A stretch of 64,000 nt of DNA from Kitasatospora mediocidica KCTC 9733 (GCF_000744225.1 NZ_JQLN01000007.1:1426001-1490000), one strand, 5' to 3'; positions 28,131-37,623 are shown, numbered from the stretch's first letter. Made by a program: numbers and translations. Notes: generated by a model not told the origin, from the letters alone.

Positions 28131-29912
28131 TCAGCGGCGGCCGACCCGGTTGACGGCGCTGATCATGGCCTTCAGGGAGGCGCGCACGGTGTTGCCGTCG
28201 ATGCCGACACCCCACAGGACCTGGTCGCCCACCGCACACTCGACGTACGCGGCGGCCTGGGCGTCGCCACCCTCGCTCAGCGCGTGCTCCGCGTAGTCCA
28301 GGACCCGGACGTCGACGCCGATCCGGGCCAGCGCGTCCGCGAAGGCGGAGACCGGGCCGTTGCCGACACCGGTCAGCGTGGTCTCCACGCCGTCCACGAC
28401 GGCGGCGCTGGACAGCGTGTCGCGGCCGTCCTCGGTGGTCAGGCTCTGCTGGCCGCGCAGCGCGATCCGGCCCCAGGCGTTCTCCGCGGTGGGCAGGTAC
28501 TCGTCCTGGAAGACGGCCCAGATGTCGGCCGGGGTGACCTCGCCGCCCTCGGCGTCCGTCTTGGCCTGGATGATCCTGGAGAACTCGATCTGCATCCGGC
28601 GCGGCAGGTCCAGCTTGTGGTCGTTCTTCAGCACGTAGGCGATGCCGCCCTTGCCGGACTGGCTGTTGACCCGGATCACGGCCTCGTACGAGCGGCCGAC
28701 GTCCTTCGGGTCGATCGGCAGGTAGGGGACGCCCCAGGTGTAGCTGCCGACCGGCACACCGGCCGCCGCCGCGTCGGCCTCCAGCGCGTCGAAGCCCTTC
28801 TTGATGGCGTCCTGGTGCGAGCCGGAGAAGGAGGTGTAGACCAGGTCACCGGCGTACGGGTGGCGCTCCGGTACGACCATCTGGTTGCAGTACTCGTAGG
28901 TGCGACGGATCTCGTCGATGTCCGAGAAGTCGATCATCGGGTCGACACCCTGCGAGAACAGGTTCATCCCGACGTTGACCAGGTCCAGGTTGCCGGTCCG
29001 CTCGCCCTGGCCGAACAGGCAGCCCTCGACCCGGTCGGCGCCGGCCATCACGGCCAGCTCGGCGGAGGCGACGCCCGTACCGCGGTCGTTGTGCGGGTGA
29101 GTGGACAGCGCGACGAACTCGCGGCGCGACAGGTGGCGCGACATCCACTCGATCTTGTCCGCGTACACGTTGGGCGTCGAACGCTCCACCGTGGTCGGCA
29201 GGTTCAGGATGATCTCGCGGCCCTCGCCGGGCTGCCAGACGTCCATCACGCCCTCGCAGACGTCCAGCGCGAAGTCCAGCTCGGTGTCGATGAAGATCTC
29301 CGGCGAGTACTGGTAGCCGAAGACCGTGTCGTCGCGCAGGATCTTCTCGGCGTACTCCATGACCAGCCGCGTGCCGTCCACCGCGATCGCCTTGATGTCC
29401 TCCTTGCTGCCCCGGAAGACCACCCGGCGGAACAGCGGCGACGTGGCGTTGTACAGGTGGACGGTGGCGCGCGGCGCCCCGACCAGCGACTCCACGGTGC
29501 GCTCGATCAGGTCCTCGCGGGCCTGGGTCAGCACCGAGATGGTGACGTCCTCGGGGATCGCGTCCTCGGTGATCAGCGAGCGGACGAAGTCGAAGTCGGT
29601 GGCGCCCGAGGACGGGAAGCCGACCTCGATCTCCTTGTAGCCCAGCCGTACCAGCAGGTCGAACATCTTGCGCTTACGGGCCGGCGACATCGGGTCGATC
29701 AGCGCCTGGTTGCCGTCCCGCAGGTCGGTGGACAGCCAGCGCGGCGCCTTCGTGATCACCTTGCTGGGCCACGTGCGGTCCGGCAGGTCGACGACGCCGA
29801 AGGGCTCGTAGCGGGCGAACGGCATGCCGGACGGCTGCTGCGTCACGCTTGCCGCCGTGATCGGGGTGGGCCGGTCGATGAACGCGCGAGCGATGGAGGA
29901 CTGCTCAGTCAT
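28131..29912 (-). CDS. leuA: 2-isopropylmalate synthase
   Basis: A 593-residue protein from the ATG at 29912 (MTEQSSIARAFIDRPTP); the open frame continues upstream only as non-coding leader. The HMGL-like barrel shows TDLRDGNQALIDPM (residue ~62), the metal site HPHNDRGTGVASAELAVMAGADRVEGCLFGQGERTGN (catalytic His pair), and a C-terminal LeuA dimer regulatory domain after residue ~440 with GNGPVSAF and ALSEGGDAQAAAYVE, the allosteric leucine site. It condenses acetyl-CoA with 2-oxoisovalerate, the first step of leucine synthesis. It is preceded by a leucine-rich leader peptide and stem-loop. Confidence 0.97.
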   Translation of the reverse strand: MTEQSSIARAFIDRPTPITAASVTQQPSGMPFARYEPFGVVDLPDRTWPSKVITKAPRWLSTDLRDGNQALIDPMSPARKRKMFDLLVRLGYKEIEVGFPSSGATDFDFVRSLITEDAIPEDVTISVLTQAREDLIERTVESLVGAPRATVHLYNATSPLFRRVVFRGSKEDIKAIAVDGTRLVMEYAEKILRDDTVFGYQYSPEIFIDTELDFALDVCEGVMDVWQPGEGREIILNLPTTVERSTPNVYADKIEWMSRHLSRREFVALSTHPHNDRGTGVASAELAVMAGADRVEGCLFGQGERTGNLDLVNVGMNLFSQGVDPMIDFSDIDEIRRTYEYCNQMVVPERHPYAGDLVYTSFSGSHQDAIKKGFDALEADAAAAGVPVGSYTWGVPYLPIDPKDVGRSYEAVIRVNSQSGKGGIAYVLKNDHKLDLPRRMQIEFSRIIQAKTDAEGGEVTPADIWAVFQDEYLPTAENAWGRIALRGQQSLTTEDGRDTLSSAAVVDGVETTLTGVGNGPVSAFADALARIGVDVRVLDYAEHALSEGGDAQAAAYVECAVGDQVLWGVGIDGNTVRASLKAMISAVNRVGRR

Positions 29913-30022
29913 GGTGGAGACTCTCGGCTTCTCTTCGGATGCTGGCGGGTCGGGGTGGTGGTCACCCGACAGGCCGACTCGTGTGGCGCGGAGCTGGAGA
30001 AGAACGCGCACAGCACTGAACT

Positions 30023-30070
30023 CCGCGGCGAGGGAGCCGGCCTCGTATCGTCTACAGGCCCTCGCCGCGG
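30023..30070 (-). promoter_or_regulatory. leuA attenuator stem in the leader
   Basis: CCGCGGCGAGGG in codons 10-14 of the leader peptide (complement of 30059-30070) pairs perfectly over 12 bp with the complement of 30023-30034, across a 24-base loop that contains the leader stop. A weaker second hairpin (29949-29970, GTCGGG/CCCGAC arms) lies nearer leuA. The position of the translating ribosome on the Leu codons would decide whether the 12-bp stem forms. Which stem is terminator and which antiterminator is not certain. Confidence 0.7.
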
Positions 30071-30099
30071 CAGCTAAGAAGAAGCAGCCCGTAACGCAT
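30052..30099 (-). CDS. leuL: leuA leader peptide with four consecutive leucines
   Basis: A 15-residue reading frame, MRYGLLLLSCRGEGL, ends in TAG about 140 bases before leuA on the same strand. Four consecutive Leu codons (CTG CTT CTT CTT) include the CTT codon, which is rare in this high-GC genome. This is the hallmark of attenuation by leucyl-tRNA supply. A TACGCT -10-like hexamer ends nine bases before the ATG and there is no Shine-Dalgarno, so the leader may be translated from a leaderless or nearly leaderless mRNA. Confidence 0.85.
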   Translation of the reverse strand: MRYGLLLLSCRGEGL

Positions 30100-30284
30100 G
30101 ATGCGACCAGCGTAGCCCAGCGGTCGGCGGGGCCGAAGTGAGTCCAGGAGATTTCCACCCCTTGAGACGACTGTCCCGACCGGTCACCCCAAGCGGTCAG
30201 CCAGAGACACCCCGGCGACATCCCGCATGTGTCAGTGTCGAGAAATTCGAGCAATTCCGAGCACTGCGTAGCAGACTGGCGACC

Positions 30285-30572
30285 ATGCGTATACAGGTGA
30301 CCAGGACCGGCGGCCTCGCGGGGCGCCCAGCACGAGCCGAGCTGGACACCGCCGAACGGCTCGACGCCCCGCACGTGCACGCGCTCGCCCGCGAGGCGGT
30401 CGCGGGGGCCTCGCGGATCCCCTCCTACGGTGTGCCGGACGGCTACCACTACCGGATCGTCGTGGACGGCCGGACGGTGCACTGCGCGGATCCGAAACTG
30501 ACCGACTCCCAGCGCGAGTTGATCTCCCTGGTGCTGCGCCAGGGGGTCTCCCTCCCGGCGGTCGGCGACTAA
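30285..30572 (+). CDS. Emfourin-like (protealysin inhibitor family) protein
   Basis: A 95-residue protein from the ATG at 30285 (MRIQVTRTGGLAGRPARAELDT). The sequence pattern R-T-GG-x-AG at the start, a helix 'LAREAVAG', and PDGYHYRIVVDGRTVHCADPKLTDSQRELISLV at the end follow the emfourin family, small inhibitors of M4 metalloproteases of the protealysin type. No M4 protease gene is adjacent, so the target is unknown. It is divergent from leuA and convergent with era. Confidence 0.8.
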   Translation: MRIQVTRTGGLAGRPARAELDTAERLDAPHVHALAREAVAGASRIPSYGVPDGYHYRIVVDGRTVHCADPKLTDSQRELISLVLRQGVSLPAVGD

Positions 30573-30610
30573 GACCGACCGGCACAGGCCCCCTCCCCAG
30601 GACAGCAGAC

Positions 30611-30654
30611 GGCCACGCCGCCCCGCCCCGGCAGGGGACGCGGACGGCGTGGCC
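30611..30654. terminator. Terminator between emfourin-like gene and era
   Basis: A 10-bp perfect stem GGCCACGCCG (30611-30620) with its complement (30645-30654) lies between the two convergent genes. The loop contains a further CCCC/GGGG pairing. Confidence 0.65.
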
Positions 30655-30663
30655 GATGAACCG

Positions 30664-31614
30664 TCAGAAGCCCAGCTTGCGCAGCTGCTTGGGGTCGCGC
30701 TGCCAGTCCTTGGCGACCTTGACGTGCAGGTCCAGGTAGACCGGCGTCCCGAGCAGCGCCTCGATGTGCTTGCGCGCGGTCGTTCCCACGTGCTTGAGCC
30801 GGGCGCCCTTCGCACCGATCACGATGGCCTTCTGGCTCTGCCGCTCGATGTAGACGTTCGCGTGGATGTCCAGCAGCGGACGGTCCGCGGGGCGTCCCTC
30901 GCGCGGGATCATCTCCTCGACCACCACGGCCAGCGAGTGCGGCAGTTCGTCGCGCACACCCTCCAGCGCGGCCTCGCGGATCAGCTCCGCGACCATGATC
31001 TGCTCGGGTTCGTCGGTCAGGTCGCCGTCCGGGTAGAGCGGCGGGCCGAGCGGCAGCAGCGGGGTGAGCAGGTCGGCCAGCAGGTCCACCTGCTTGTCGC
31101 CGACCGCCGAGACCGGGATGATCTCGGCCCACTCGATGCCCAGCTCCAGGCCGAGCTGGTGGATGGCGATCAGCTGTTCGGCGAGCTTCTTGGAGTCGAC
31201 GAGGTCGGTCTTGGTGACGATCGCCACCTTGGGGGTCTTCTTGACCTCGGCCAGTTCCTTGGCGATGAACTTGTCGCCGGGGCCGAGCTTCTGGTCGGCG
31301 GGCAGGCAGAAGCCGATCACGTCGACCTCCGCCCAGGTGGAGCGGACGAGGTCGTTGAGGCGCTCACCGAGCAGGGTGCGCGGCTTGTGCAGACCGGGGG
31401 TGTCGACCAGGACGAGCTGCGCCTCGGGTCGGTGCACGATGCCGCGCACGGTGTGCCGGGTGGTCTGGGGACGGTCGGAGGTGATCGCGACCTTCGTCCC
31501 CACCAGGGCGTTGGTCAGGGTCGACTTACCCGCGTTGGGACGGCCTACGAAGCACGCGAAACCCGATCGGTACGGGGCAGCCGGGGAAGAAGGAGTGTCG
31601 CTCATGGGGACCAT
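30664..31614 (-). CDS. era: GTPase Era
   Basis: A 316-residue protein: G1 GRPNAGKST (near residue 24), G3 VDTPGLH, G4 TKTD and a C-terminal KH domain with VIGAKGARLKHVGTTARKHIE. Era binds the 3' end of 16S rRNA and promotes 30S maturation. It is the distal gene of the ybeY-CNNM-(cytidine deaminase-like)-era run. Confidence 0.97.
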   Translation of the reverse strand: MVPMSDTPSSPAAPYRSGFACFVGRPNAGKSTLTNALVGTKVAITSDRPQTTRHTVRGIVHRPEAQLVLVDTPGLHKPRTLLGERLNDLVRSTWAEVDVIGFCLPADQKLGPGDKFIAKELAEVKKTPKVAIVTKTDLVDSKKLAEQLIAIHQLGLELGIEWAEIIPVSAVGDKQVDLLADLLTPLLPLGPPLYPDGDLTDEPEQIMVAELIREAALEGVRDELPHSLAVVVEEMIPREGRPADRPLLDIHANVYIERQSQKAIVIGAKGARLKHVGTTARKHIEALLGTPVYLDLHVKVAKDWQRDPKQLRKLGF

Positions 31615-31692
31615 TCTCCCTGATCGCCCGGACCGGACCGGACAGGCGCCCGGCGGGGCCGCCCGGGCGGCCCCGCGCGGACCCCCGGGCCG

Positions 31693-31842
31693 CTACTTCC
31701 GCCGCGACTGCAACGCCCCGACCAGGGTGAACAACAGCAGCGCGATCGAGCCCCCCAGCCAGTACGGCGAGTGCGTCTCGTGCCAGCGCCCGAACCCCAT
31801 CAGCACCACCAGCAGTGCGGCGAAGAACCCGAGTACCCCCAT
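31693..31842 (-). CDS. Small two-TM membrane protein of 49 residues
   Basis: ATG at 31842 behind GAGGGGGAG; the product MGVLGFFAALLVVLMGFGRW then YWLGGSIALLLFTLVGALQ ends in SRRK. Two hydrophobic segments joined by a short WHETHSPYW turn predict a hairpin membrane protein. It lies between the cytidine-deaminase-like gene and era on the same strand. The function is not known to me. The strong ribosome-binding site and coding composition make it likely to be real. Confidence 0.7.
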   Translation of the reverse strand: MGVLGFFAALLVVLMGFGRWHETHSPYWLGGSIALLLFTLVGALQSRRK

Positions 31843-31903
31843 GCCCCACTCCCCCTCAATCGGAGGGAGATTATCGGACTAGTGGGCTCGGCGTCCCGGC
31901 GCG

Positions 31904-31928
31904 GCTAGTGCCGCGACGCGGCACTAGC
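31904..31928 (-). terminator. 25-bp palindrome GCTAGTGCCGCG-A-complement after the cytidine-deaminase-like gene
   Basis: Two perfect 12-bp arms with a single central base begin 2 bases past the stop at 31931. It may act as a terminator, but a single-base centre cannot form a loop without opening several pairs. A protein site or a mobile-element remnant is also possible. Its left part, CTAGTGCCGCG, is identical to bases 17488-17498 at the edge of the foldback element. Confidence 0.55.
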
Positions 31929-31930
31929 TG

Positions 31931-32287
31931 TCACGAAGCCTCGACGCGCACCCGCAGCGACCCGTCCGGTCCGGCCAGCAACAGCGGCGTCCCCGGGCCG
32001 CCCAGGTCCCGGACGACGGCCACGTCCGCCTCAGCCGGCGTCTGCGCCGCGGTGACCACCACCGCCGCCTCCAGGCCCTTCGCCCCGCTCGCCACCGCCA
32101 TCGCCACCGCCGTCTGCACCGCGCTCAGCACCAGCGACGGCAGCACGACCGCGCCGGCGACATAGGTACGGCCGGTCTCGTCACGCACCGCGGCCCCCTC
32201 CGCCACGCCGTTGCGGGCGCGAGCGGAGCGGGCCAGGGTGACGAGCTTCTGGTCTTCGGGGTCAAGGACGAGATCGAGGTCAGTCAT
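31931..32287 (-). CDS. Cytidine-deaminase-like protein lacking zinc ligands
   Basis: A 118-residue protein from the ATG at 32287 (another ATG at 32299). It aligns by pattern with the cytidine deaminase fold: LVTLARSARARNGVAEGAAVRDETGRTYVAGAV, then LSAVQTAVAMAVASG in place of the 'NCAERTA' helix. The zinc-binding C/H-A-E is replaced by S-A-V-Q, and there is no PCGxC motif anywhere. It therefore cannot be a normal zinc-dependent deaminase. It lies between the CNNM gene and era, as in other streptomycetes as far as I recall, which suggests a retained non-catalytic role. Confidence 0.8.
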   Translation of the reverse strand: MTDLDLVLDPEDQKLVTLARSARARNGVAEGAAVRDETGRTYVAGAVVLPSLVLSAVQTAVAMAVASGAKGLEAAVVVTAAQTPAEADVAVVRDLGGPGTPLLLAGPDGSLRVRVEAS

Positions 32288-32373
32288 GCCGCTGAGCATA
32301 AGACGCCGACCGCCCCCGGGGCACCGGGTGTCCAGCCGACGGTCCCCCGCGCCCGCTCCTACTCCGCCCCCTC

Positions 32374-33696
32374 CTACTCCGCCTGCTCCGACACGTCCTG
32401 GAGGAGGCGGACCGGCGCGGCCACCACGGTGCCGATCCGGTTGCGGCGTCCGGCCGAGCTCTCGGCGGTCAGCCTGATCGCGCTGAGCCCGCTCGGCCCG
32501 TCCTGCAGCAGCGGGACCTCGCAGGCCGACCCGGGGATCGGGACCCGTCCGAGGTGCTTGGCCAGCAGGCCGCCGACGGTCTCGATGTCCTCGTCCTCCA
32601 GCTCGATGCCGAACAGCTCGCCCAGGTCCTCGACCAGCAGCCGGGCGGTGATCCGGAACGAGCCGTCGCCCAGCTCCTCGATCGGGGCGATCTCCCGGTC
32701 GTACTCGTCGGTGATCTCGCCGACGATCTCCTCCAGGATGTCCTCGATGGTCACCAGTCCGGCCGTGCCGCCGTATTCGTCGATCACGATCGCGACGTGC
32801 GAGCGCATCTGCTGCATCTCGCGCAGCAGGTCGCCGGCCGGCTTGCTGTCCGGGATGAAGACGGCCGGCCGCATCATGGTGTCCACCTGGTCGGACTCGG
32901 CGTCCCGGCTGATGTGGGTCAGCCGCACCAGGTCCTTGAGGTAGACGATGCCCACCACGTCGTCCTCGTTCTCGCCGACCACCGGGATCCGCGAGAAGCC
33001 GGAGCGCAGCGCCAGGGTGAGTGCCTGGCGGACCGTCTTGTGCCGCTCGATCATCACCAGGTCGGTCCGGGGCACCATCACCTCGCGCACGATGGTGTCG
33101 CCCAGCTCGAAGACCGAGTGCACCATCCGGCGCTCCTCGTCCTCGATCAGGTCGTCCTTCTCGGCCAGGTCGACCAGCGCCCGCAGCTCCGCCTCGGAGG
33201 CGAACGGCCCCTCGCGGTAGCCCTTGCCCGGAGTGAGCGCGTTGCCCAGCAGGATCAGCAGCCGCGGGATCGGCCCGAGGATCCGGGCCAGCGGCAGCAG
33301 CACGAACGAGGCGGTGGTGGCCGAGGTGAGCGGGTGCTGGCGCCCGATCGTGCGCGGCGAGACGCCGACCGCGACGAACGAGACCAGCACCATCACCCCG
33401 AACGCCAGCAGCACGGCCTGCCAGGTCTGCTGGAAGGACCGGACGCAGACCACGGTCACCAGGACCGCCGCCGCCACCTCGCTGGCCACCCGGATCAGGG
33501 TGGCCAGGTTGAGGTAGCGGATCGGGTCGCCGGCCAGCGTCAGCAGCCGGTCCGAACCGCGCCGGCCGGCCCGAACGGCCTCCTCGGCACGGAACCGGGA
33601 GACCCGGGAGATCCCGGCCTCGGCACAGGCCGCCAACCAGCCGAGCATGACCAGCAGGAAGGCCCCGACCAGGAAACTCGTACTGTCTCCGCTCAT
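32374..33696 (-). CDS. CNNM/CorC-type transporter with CBS pair
   Basis: A 440-residue protein from the ATG at 33696. The N-terminal DUF21 domain has 3-4 membrane segments (residues 1-150), then VHSVFELGDTIVREVMVPRTD links to two CBS domains (residues ~205-320, with DEYGGTAGLVTIEDILEEIVGEI) and a C-terminal CorC/HlyC domain. Members are linked with Mg2+ or Co2+ efflux. The position after ybeY is conserved in actinobacteria. Confidence 0.92.
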   Translation of the reverse strand: MSGDSTSFLVGAFLLVMLGWLAACAEAGISRVSRFRAEEAVRAGRRGSDRLLTLAGDPIRYLNLATLIRVASEVAAAVLVTVVCVRSFQQTWQAVLLAFGVMVLVSFVAVGVSPRTIGRQHPLTSATTASFVLLPLARILGPIPRLLILLGNALTPGKGYREGPFASEAELRALVDLAEKDDLIEDEERRMVHSVFELGDTIVREVMVPRTDLVMIERHKTVRQALTLALRSGFSRIPVVGENEDDVVGIVYLKDLVRLTHISRDAESDQVDTMMRPAVFIPDSKPAGDLLREMQQMRSHVAIVIDEYGGTAGLVTIEDILEEIVGEITDEYDREIAPIEELGDGSFRITARLLVEDLGELFGIELEDEDIETVGGLLAKHLGRVPIPGSACEVPLLQDGPSGLSAIRLTAESSAGRRNRIGTVVAAPVRLLQDVSEQAE

Positions 33697-33700
33697 CGGA

Positions 33701-34195
33701 TCAGTGCGTGGTGGGCGCCGGGGAGAGCCCCGACAGCCCGCGACCGGCACGCCAGTCGTCCAGGATGCGCTTCTGGAGGGCGAACATGGTGCGCTCCTCC
33801 TCCGGCTCCTCGTGGTCGTAGCCGAGCACGTGCAGCACCCCGTGGACGGTGAGCAGTTGCAGCTCCTCGTCCATCGAGTGCTGCGACGGCGCCGCCAGCC
33901 CCTGCGACTTGGCCACCTCGGGGCAGAGCACGATGTCGCCGAGCAGGCCCTGCGGCAGCTCCTCGCCCTCCTTGCCCGGACGCAGCTCGTCCATCGGGAA
34001 GGACATCACGTCGGTCGGACCGGGCAGGTCCATCCACTGGATGTGCAGTTGCTCCATCGCCTCGCTGTCGATGAGGATCACGGACAGTTCGGACTGCGGG
34101 TGGATCCGCATCTTGTCGAGGGCGAAGCGGGCGACGTCGAGGATGGCATCCTCGTCCGCGTCCCAGCCGGACTCGTTGGCGATGTCGATGGACAT
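33701..34195 (-). CDS. ybeY: Endoribonuclease YbeY
   Basis: A 164-residue UPF0054 metalloprotein with the zinc motif HGVLHVLGYDHE near residue 118 and TDVMSFPMDE near 60. It functions in 16S rRNA 3' processing and 70S quality control. It is tightly linked with phoH upstream and the CNNM gene downstream. Confidence 0.97.
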   Translation of the reverse strand: MSIDIANESGWDADEDAILDVARFALDKMRIHPQSELSVILIDSEAMEQLHIQWMDLPGPTDVMSFPMDELRPGKEGEELPQGLLGDIVLCPEVAKSQGLAAPSQHSMDEELQLLTVHGVLHVLGYDHEEPEEERTMFALQKRILDDWRAGRGLSGLSPAPTTH

Positions 34196-34209
34196 GAAGA
34201 GGTCTGCGC

Positions 34210-35328
<1,119 letters not shown>

Positions 35329-35501
35329 GGGTCGGCTCTGAGGCCTGCCTCATCCCATCCGTGGTGTCGGGGTGCCGCTCGGTCGGTTCCGGGGTCACCA
35401 GGGTACGCCGCGCGGCTGTTCGCCGTGCTGCGGCCGCAACGATGGTCCGGCAGTTCCGGTGGCGATGCCACCCCTTTTCCCGGTTCACCGAACGCCGCCC
35501 C

Positions 35502-36419
35502 TCATCGGCGTGAGGGGACCGGAATGCGGGCGAGGTCCTGGGCGACCACCACGTCGCCGTCGAAGTGCTCGCGGGCCTCGGCGAGGTGCGCCTCCAGGTC
35601 CGGGTAGCGCTGCGAGAAGTGCGTCAGCACCAGGGTCCGCACCCCCGCCGCGGCGGCCGCCTTCGCCGCCTGGGTGGCGGTGAGGTGGCCGTGCTCCTCG
35701 GCGAGGTGGCCGTCGGCGGCCAGGAAGGTCGCCTCGATCACCAGCAGGTCGGCGCCCTCGGCCAGCGCCTGGACGCCCTCGCAGAGCCGGGTGTCCATCA
35801 CGAACGCGAACCGCTGGCCGGGCTTCTCCTCGCTGACCTCCGCCAGGGTGACCGTACGGCCGTCCAGTTCCAGCCGACCCTCGCGCTGGAGCCGGCCGAC
35901 GTCGGGACCGCGCACGCCCAGCGCGGCCAGCCGCTCGGGGACCAGGCGGCGGCCGTCCGGCTCGGTGAGCCGGTAGCCGAAGGACTCCACCGGGTGCGAG
36001 AGCCGGATCGCCTCCAGGGCGAAGGGGGCGCCGGGGGCGTCCAGCGGGCCGGCGGCGGCGATCGGGTGCGGGCGCAGGTCGGCCGTCTCGTGGAAGGCCG
36101 TGGCGTGCCGCAGCCGCTCGAAGAAGACCTGGCCGGAGGCCGGGTAGTAGGCGTGCACGGGGTGCGGGACACGGTCCAGGTTGATCCGCTGGACCACCCC
36201 GGCCAGGCCCAGGCTGTGGTCACCGTGGAAGTGCGTCACACAGATCCGGGTCAGGTCGGTGGCCGAGACGCCCGCGTGCAGCATCTGCCGCTGGGTCCCC
36301 TCCCCCGGGTCGAAGAGCAGGCCCTCACCGTCCCACCGCAGCAGGTAGCCGTTGTGGTTGCGGTGCCGGGTGGGCACCTGGCTGGCCGTACCGAGGACGA
36401 CGAGTTCGCGCATCGACAC
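35502..36419 (-). CDS. rnz: Ribonuclease Z (metallo-beta-lactamase fold)
   Basis: A 305-residue protein. FDPGEGTQRQML near residue 36 and the metal motif THFHGDHSLGL near 62 are diagnostic, with a downstream VMDTRLCEG and HLTATQAA...LTHFSQRY giving the remaining ligands. It removes 3' trailers from tRNA precursors. The gap upstream to phoH is 170 bases. Confidence 0.93.
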   Translation of the reverse strand: MSMRELVVLGTASQVPTRHRNHNGYLLRWDGEGLLFDPGEGTQRQMLHAGVSATDLTRICVTHFHGDHSLGLAGVVQRINLDRVPHPVHAYYPASGQVFFERLRHATAFHETADLRPHPIAAAGPLDAPGAPFALEAIRLSHPVESFGYRLTEPDGRRLVPERLAALGVRGPDVGRLQREGRLELDGRTVTLAEVSEEKPGQRFAFVMDTRLCEGVQALAEGADLLVIEATFLAADGHLAEEHGHLTATQAAKAAAAAGVRTLVLTHFSQRYPDLEAHLAEAREHFDGDVVVAQDLARIPVPSRR

Positions 36420-36422
36420 GGG

Positions 36423-36782
36423 TCAGACCAGACCCTCGTGGAAGCGCTCGCCGCCGAGCAGGTGGACGTGCGCGTGGAAGACGGTCTGCCCGGCACCCGC
36501 ACCGGTGTTGAAGATCAACCGGTAGCCGGACTCGGCGATCTTCTCCTCGGCGGCCACCTCGGCCGCCTCGGTCAGCAGCGCGGCGGCCAGCTCCGGTTCG
36601 GCGGCGGCCAGCGCGCCGGCGTTCGGGTAGTGCGCCTTGGGGATCACCAGGACGTGCGTCGGGGCCTGCGGGTTGATGTCCCGGAAGGCCACCGTGCGCT
36701 CGGTCTCGCGGACCACGGTGGCCGGGATGTCACCCGCCACGATCTTGCAGAAGATGCAGTCGGCCTCGGTGGGTGCGGCCAT
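36423..36782 (-). CDS. HIT-family nucleotide-binding hydrolase
   Basis: A 119-residue protein: CIFCKIVAGDIPA at the N-terminus (zinc Cys pair) and the histidine triad HAHVHLLGG near residue 105. HINT-like members hydrolyse adenosine phosphoramidates. The gene starts immediately upstream of rnz on the same strand (3-base gap), so the two are co-transcribed. Confidence 0.94.
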   Translation of the reverse strand: MAAPTEADCIFCKIVAGDIPATVVRETERTVAFRDINPQAPTHVLVIPKAHYPNAGALAAAEPELAAALLTEAAEVAAEEKIAESGYRLIFNTGAGAGQTVFHAHVHLLGGERFHEGLV

Positions 36783-36873
36783 GGGTCACTCTCCGGAGAA
36801 CGGGGGCGGTCAGCCCGTCGGACGTGCCGTCAAACTACCGGACGCGCCCGGCCGCCGGGCACGCCGCCCGGGT

Positions 36874-37623
36874 TCAGGACCAGCGCCCTGAGCGGCCCAG
36901 CAGCAGCGCGCCGGCCGCCACCCCGGCGGTCGAGGTGCGCAGCACCGAGCTGCCCAGCCGGTACGGCGCGGCGCCCGCCTCGGCGAACGCCGCCAGCTCC
37001 TCGGGGCTGACCCCGCCCTCCGGCCCGACGATCAGGAAGACGTCCCCGGCGGCCGGCAGCGGCGCCGTGGCCAGCGGCTCGGCGCCGTCCTCGTGCAGGA
37101 CCGCGGCCAGCGCCGCCGCGGCCAGCAGCGGGGCGAGCTGACGCGTCGTCATCGGTTCGCGCACCTCGGGAAAGCGCAGCCGCCGCGACTGCTTGCCCGC
37201 CTCGCGCGCGGTGGAGCGCCACTTGGCCAGTGCCTTGGCGCCGCGGTCGCCCTTCCACTGGGTGATGCAGCGCGAGGCGGCCCACGGGATCACCACGTCG
37301 ACGCCGACCTCGGTCATGGTCTCGACCGCGAGTTCGCCGCGGTCGCCCTTGGGCAGTGCCTGGACCACCACGATCCGCGGGCTGGGCGCGGGCTCCTGAA
37401 CCAGCGCGGCGAGGGTCACGTCGAGCGCGTCCTTGCCGTGCACGGCCGTCACGGTGCCGTGCCCGCCGAGGCCGAGACCGTCGGTCAGGGTGACCGCCTC
37501 ACCGGCCTCCAGCCGCTTCACGGCGGCCGCGTGCCGCCCCTCGGCACCGTCCAACCGGACCACCGCGCCCGGGGAGGCGCCGGCGAGGCGGGCGGTGTCG
37601 ACGACGAAGACGGGCGCGGTCAT
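36874..37623 (-). CDS. rsmE: 16S rRNA m3U1498 methyltransferase RsmE
   Basis: A 249-residue SPOUT methyltransferase. N-terminal PUA-like part (VRLDGAEGRHAAAVKRLEAGEAV) and C-terminal knot with LIVGPEGGVSPEELAAF near 205 and LGSSVLRTSTAGVAA, the SAM-binding loop. It methylates U1498 in the 30S decoding site. It lies between dnaJ and the HIT gene. Confidence 0.95.
   Translation of the reverse strand: MTAPVFVVDTARLAGASPGAVVRLDGAEGRHAAAVKRLEAGEAVTLTDGLGLGGHGTVTAVHGKDALDVTLAALVQEPAPSPRIVVVQALPKGDRGELAVETMTEVGVDVVIPWAASRCITQWKGDRGAKALAKWRSTAREAGKQSRRLRFPEVREPMTTRQLAPLLAAAALAAVLHEDGAEPLATAPLPAAGDVFLIVGPEGGVSPEELAAFAEAGAAPYRLGSSVLRTSTAGVAAGALLLGRSGRWS

Noticed and set aside
29913..30815. Apparent 300-residue N-terminal extension of LeuA
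   Set aside because: The region holds the leader peptide and attenuator and overlaps the emfourin-like gene; the LeuA family begins at the ATG at 29912.
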